From Geosiphon pyriformis (Eukaryota > Glomeromycota > Glomeromycetes > Archaeosporales > Geosiphonaceae): 59,931 nt of DNA. Positions 55,804 through 59,931 of this stretch are shown in pieces. A model generated the notes under the pieces. It searched no databases, was not told where the DNA came from, and worked only from the letters and a program-made list of their open reading frames with translations. The first letter of the stretch is position 1, and every line of letters starts with the position of its first letter. The translations under genes were made by a program, and so were the position numbers. The DNA is taken from positions 925,234 to 985,164 of the forward strand of contig JAAOMT010000760.1 of the NCBI GenBank assembly GCA_016748015.1. The letters run 5' to 3'.

Positions 55804-56753
55804 TGTTACTAAAAATTTTTGGTCTCTTTTTTTGAATGTTGTTAATGCTTGTTAACTGTGAATTCATGTTTTCTGGAAGTAGTTAGATCTCTGATAACAG
55901 AATTTAGCTTTAAATTATCTCCTATAATTTGAACTACTGAACTTATAAGTAAAATAACCAATTCTATGCCAGTTATTTTATGTAATTACATTGTAGTAAA
56001 TATTAATTTTTTTTTAGGAATTGCTCATTTGAAAGCTCACTAAAAATGTATAGCTACTTTGCTGTAAAAGTCAACTCTTTTACAGGAATCTTATCTGTAG
56101 ACTATTCTAAAAATTATAATAAAAAAAGTAAAAAAAAATATAAAAAATATAAAAAAAATAAAATATTGTCAAGAAAAACATTTTTTATTCAGATCTGGAG
56201 TTACTAACAGATTATTGAAATTGGTAGCTAATCAATTTTAAAACATTAATTGGGTTTTGTGAATTTCAAGTATAATAATTAAAAATTTGGTTTTTGAATA
56301 TTTAATTTTTATTTGATTTTGTAAGAATATATAAGAGATGATTTGTTTTAATTAAAATATTTAAAATAAGATATATTTTCTTGAAAAAAAAAGTTCTTTT
56401 ATACAACTTGCTATAGTACTAGTCTTTAAACTTGCACTTTTCTCTTTGCTATAATTTTGATAAACTAAAGATATATTTCAGCAAATTACAAGTTATTTCT
56501 ACAAACTATTGATTATTTTAGCCAATTTTTACTAATTTCGGCGAATTTTTAAATATTAAATAGTTTAAAGTATTGTGTAATTTAATTATTTTAATTTCTA
56601 TGATACAAATTGGGTTATTAATTGAATAATAATATTTGATAATTTAATTAAATAATAAGTGATAATTGAAATAATAATAATATATACTAATTAATACTAA
56701 GAATTAAAAGAGTAATTTTATGTTAATTAATAGCTAAAATTTTATTAATAACA
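55804..56753 (-). repeat. Right LTR of Gypsy 1B, inverted
   Basis: On the minus strand it starts TGTTATTAATAAAATTTTAGC and ends TTTTTAGTAACA, 950 bp. It shares subfamily variants with the 1B left LTR at 26,590-27,523. Confidence 0.85.
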
Positions 56754-58056
56754 TAATCTTCTTCTCAAAACTGAGCTTTATCAAAGTTCAAGTACTATCT
56801 GTAATATTGAGATAGTGATTCAAAATAATTGTAGTAATTTGGTCTGAAAATTGTTGAAATTTTAGTTTTGTAAGTTTGCCAATGTATTATATCTTCATTG
56901 GTTGGAGTATTAAATTTTGTAAGATATTTTCACAAGTATTAAATAAGTTATAAAGTTTAAGAGCTGCTTTAAGTTTGTAGTAAGTGTTTGTTGGTCCAGC
57001 TGCTGTCTTAATTTGTTGTGAATTTGTTTTTGTATAACTTCAAAAGTGAGATTTGTTGTTTCAAGTTCTAGTTTTTGTTTATAAAGTATTTTTCTAATAT
57101 GAAAATATCTATAAATAAGAGTATAGTCATTTTTTTGTGTATTGAGAAATAGTAAAAGTTTTTGTTAGATTGTGGCATTTGGTGAAATATCAATAGAAGC
57201 AATTAAAAAGTTTTTTTTAGAGCTTGCTTTAAAAGTTCTGGTAAATAACTTCCAAAATAACTTTATGTGTTTTTTTAATAAGAATATTAATTCTGAGAAT
57301 TATTTATTACTAATATTATAGTTTTTTTTTAGATATATTTAATTTAACTTTTATTAATTGTTATGGATAAATCAGAAAGTGTTTTAAAGCTAACATTAAT
57401 TTTGAGATAATTGTTAAATGTTTTGGGAAATAATCATAATAAAAAAATGACTAACTAAGAATAAAATTTGAAAAAAATAAAAAAAATTATTTTTGAATAT
57501 AAGGTTTTCTATTTGTTTTTGGGTTTAGATATTTCTTGTAATTATTTACTATTTTTGTTTTATGTTTGTATTATTAAAAAAAATTATTATAAATAATGTT
57601 AAATTAAGTATTCAAGTTTGGTTGTTGTTTTATTACAACTATTTGTTCTAACTTTCAAAGAATATCTTCAGAATTAATTAAAAAAAATGCATACCAATTT
57701 GTAGAATTAGTAATTCAGAATAATTTGAACTGATAGTTTTTTAATTAATTACTATGTGCAACTTTTACTAAAACTTTGTTATTAAGTCTTAACATATATG
57801 ATTTATTGTCTTAAATTTCATAAATATAGAATAGTCTATTCTATTTATGTTTAAATTTCTCACTTTATTGTTTTTTAGCCTTAGTTTTATGTAAAAAAAT
57901 TTTGTTTTCAATTTTAAATTCATTAGTAATTGGTGGTAATTTGTTGTTATGCCATTTTTTTATTGAATTTAAGAGTATTTAATATGAATTGCTGCTATTT
58001 ATTGTTTTCCTTCTAAAGTACTAAGCAGGGTGTAAGCTCTTTGTTGAAGTGTTTCT
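56754..58056 (-). pseudogene. Gypsy 1B integrase C-terminus and ORF3, inverted
   Basis: Minus strand from 58,056: AGAAACACTTCAACAAAGAG (1A 11,899), ETLQQRAYTLLSTLEGKQ, the NKLPPITNEFK block, KVLVKVAHS (1A KILAKVAHR), the end LEQIVVIKQQPNLNT- near 57,610, then the ORF3 homologue (about 57,250-56,760; YFHIRKILYKQKLELETTNLTFEVIQ-like, matching 1A from 12,790) down to the polypurine tract at about 56,770. Many stops. It continues the reading frame of 45,990 exactly. Confidence 0.8.
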
Positions 58057-59380
58057 GATGTAAACACTTTGGAAGTCTTGAGATGAAGAGATAGAAACAT
58101 TTTATAATCCACAGCCAGGTAGTCCAATTCTTGACATCTAAAACATTGCCAACAGTCAGAAATTTCCCATTAGATACAGCATTTTCTTAGTGTATTAGTC
58201 TTGACTATAGCAACATTTAAATTTTTTTGAAATTCAAATATAATTAAAGTAAACCAGAAACAATAACCAGAATCAAAAAATAAAGAATGAAACATATCAA
58301 ACCACCAACTTAAAAAATTATATTACTGATTTAAAAGACTGTACAGCCAGAGAGAAGATTGACCAATTTGGTCTTAAATCTGTTATAAAACAGAATAGTC
58401 TTATTTTAATTTATCAAAAGAAAGATCTTAACACTATTTTTGCTCACCAAAACTGATTAATAATTTGATGCGAATACAACATAATCCAATTTCTTAAAAT
58501 AAACCACTACATATTGCCAAATACCAATTGGCTTCAGTACAATATAAGTAACAGTACTAAAAACACCAAAAGCTGTCTTAATGTCAGCAGCAAACATATT
58601 TAAAAGCATATCATACAGCACAACAGCAGCAAAAAGAAAGCCAAATTCAGAAATTACTAAAGACTTGGCAATTTTAAAGTGGTTAAACAAACAGAACTTG
58701 TAAGTTCAACTAGAAATGCAGCTTCCAAAAACTTTTGAGAAGCAAATTCTACACAAAAAAGCTTTACATTGTCTTTTAATACTGATTTTACATTCAAAAA
58801 ACCATGTACAGACTGAAAAACAGTCTTAAAATAAGCCAATTTAATTTTGAAAGTAGCATCAGAGTAAAGATTATTCACTTAGCAAATCTTTGATAATTAT
58901 TAATAGTTTTTTAAACATTACCAAAAGTAGCACCAGAAACTAGAAAAGATAATAAATTTGTTTTTATTTAATTAGTTTAGTTCTCCAGAACAGATAACCT
59001 ACAGAAAGAAATTGTTTTACTTTTAAAACCAGTAAAGATTTACCAGAAAACACCACATTAGGCAATATAGTCAATAGTTGATTTTAGTCTATCTTGAATA
59101 ATGTGTTGAATGATACAACAGAGATTTTATTTAAGATCTTATTGAAAACCATAAAAAAGTTCGATATAACAATAGCAGAGACAAGTAATTGCTCTTACTT
59201 TTCAGAATTTTTGGTTTTTTTGAACATTTTTTTTGAAGAGGTAGTGTTATTAGAACCAGATGTTGAAGCTATAAAAAAAAACCAGTTTGTTTATTGATTT
59301 ATTATTAAAAACTTTTGGGCTTTTAGTTGGAGTAAAGACAATATTGAGATTAATTTAAGTATGTATCTGTGAAAGAAAGA
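58057..59380 (-). mobile_element. LINE-B, 5' part: ORF1 with RRM-like and zinc-knuckle regions, next to the telomere
   Basis: Minus-strand frames: SGKSLLVLKVKQF (about 59,050), NNLYSDATFKIKLAYFKTVFQSVHGFL (58,878-58,800), KDNVKLFCVEFASQKFLEAAF, then after a frameshift at about 58,690-58,660 KIAKSLVISEFG, MFAADIKTAFGVFSTVTYIVLKPIGIWQYVVVYF (RRM-like, about 58,602-58,500), LVNLLSGCTVF (about 58,360) and the zinc-knuckle remnant CFRCQELDYLAVDYK (about 58,150). It ends LKTSKVFTS at 58,057, continuing in frame at 45,991. The 5' edge, near 59,300-59,380, lies within about 100 bp of telomere repeats. Confidence 0.7.
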
Positions 59381-59451
59381 GATATTTATAGGAATAAAGA
59401 TATTTATAAAGATAGGAATAGAGAGAAATAGGGATAGAGAGGAATAAGGAT
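59381..59451 (+). repeat. Degenerate telomere-like repeats
   Basis: Purine-rich, with eroded units such as GATAGGAATAGAGAGAAATA and GGATAAGGATAAGG, grading into the regular array. Confidence 0.6.
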
Positions 59452-59931
59452 AAGGATAGGGATAGGGATAGGGATAGGGATAGGGATAGGGATAGGGATA
59501 GGGATAGGGATAGGGATAGGGATAGGGATAGGGATAGGGATAGGGTTAGGGATAGGGTTAGGGATAGGGTTAGGGATAGGGATAGGGTTAGGGTTAGGGT
59601 TAGGGATAGGGATAGGGTTAGGGATAGGGATAGGGTTAGGGTTAGGGTTAGGGATAGGGTTAGGGATAGGGATAGGGTTAGGGTTAGGGATAGGGATAGG
59701 GTTAGGGATAGGGATAGGGATAGGGTTAGGGTTAGGGTTAGGGTTAGGGTTAGGGTTAGGGTTAGGGTTAGGGTTAGGGTTAGGGTTAGGGTTAGGGTTA
59801 GGGTTAGGGTTAGGGTTAGGGTTAGGGTTAGGGTTAGGGTTAGGGTTAGGGTTAGGGTTAGGGTTAGGGTTAGGGATAGGGTTAGGGATAGGGATAGGGT
59901 TAGGGTTAGGGTTAGGGTTAGGGTTAGGAGA
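59452..59931 (+). repeat. Telomere, mixed ATAGGG/TTAGGG repeats, right chromosome end
   Basis: About 80 hexamers, G-rich strand running off the right edge. The inner part (59,452-59,545) is only ATAGGG; from 59,543 to about 59,722 ATAGGG and TTAGGG alternate irregularly; 59,723-59,873 is pure TTAGGG; a short mixed stretch and more TTAGGG close the window. TTAGGG is the common fungal and animal unit. Confidence 0.95.

Noticed and set aside
58457-58690. Small hydrophobic membrane protein on the minus strand near the telomere
   Set aside because: It aligns with the RRM-like block of LINE ORF1 (AADIKTAFGVF, GIWQYVVVYF); the hydrophobicity comes from AT drift.

Overview
The window is the right-hand end of a eukaryotic chromosome. 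It is extremely AT-rich. It starts in the last 93 bases of a probable protein-kinase gene and ends in about 480 bp of (T/A)TAGGG telomere repeats whose G-rich strand runs 5'->3' off the window. Everything between about 465 and 59,380 can be read as retrotransposons of two sorts: LTR elements of the Ty3/Gypsy order carrying a dUTPase and a cysteine-rich domain in pol (families called type 1 and type 2 here), and non-LTR LINEs with an APE endonuclease, RT and RNase H. The element families, base composition and TTAGGG telomere best fit an arbuscular mycorrhizal fungus (Glomeromycotina, Rhizophagus-like); that is inference from family resemblance. No rRNA, tRNA, CRISPR or intact host gene was seen.

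Layout: kinase 3' end (2-94); old minus-strand LINE-D (465-1,165 and 18,661-21,083) split by a minus type-1 LTR (1,166-1,989 and 18,539-18,660); that LTR is itself split by LINE-A (1,990-18,530, 8-bp target duplication AAATTAAA), and LINE-A is split in ORF2 by a complete type-1 Gypsy, 1A (4,311-14,125). Next come the 3' half of a minus type-2 element (2D, 21,084-24,175), the 5' part of plus type-2 element 2B (24,176-~26,590), and type-1 element 1B (~26,590-45,990). 1B carries a solo LTR of a third family (29,934-30,726) and a complete type-2 element, 2A (32,410-43,462). 2A in turn carries a solo type-1 LTR (37,035-38,003). Then a LINE-B fragment (45,991-46,695), LINE-C (~47,200-49,385), a 19-bp Tn5/Nextera mosaic end (49,967-49,985), type-2 element 2C (49,986-55,715), an LTR2 scrap, the 3' end of 1B in reverse (58,056-55,804), the 5' part of LINE-B in reverse (58,057-~59,380) and the telomere.

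The main structural result is that re-inverting 45,991-58,056 (12,066 bp) joins the two halves of Gypsy 1B in frame and, with the same two cuts, joins the two halves of LINE-B in frame. It also makes 2C and 2D two halves of one minus-strand element split by 2B with a TTAT target duplication. The window therefore carries either a clean recent inversion or a mis-oriented assembly segment. The exact Tn5 mosaic end inside that segment shows that at least one join there is a library artefact.

None of the elements is intact. Decay is mainly C->T / G->A: catalytic Asp to Asn, Gln/Trp/Arg codons to stops, and LTR ends TG/CA to TA. Gypsy 1A is unusual in having 16 in-frame TGA against 6 TAA and 2 TAG in gag-pol, many TGAs at conserved Trp positions, with only two frameshifts.
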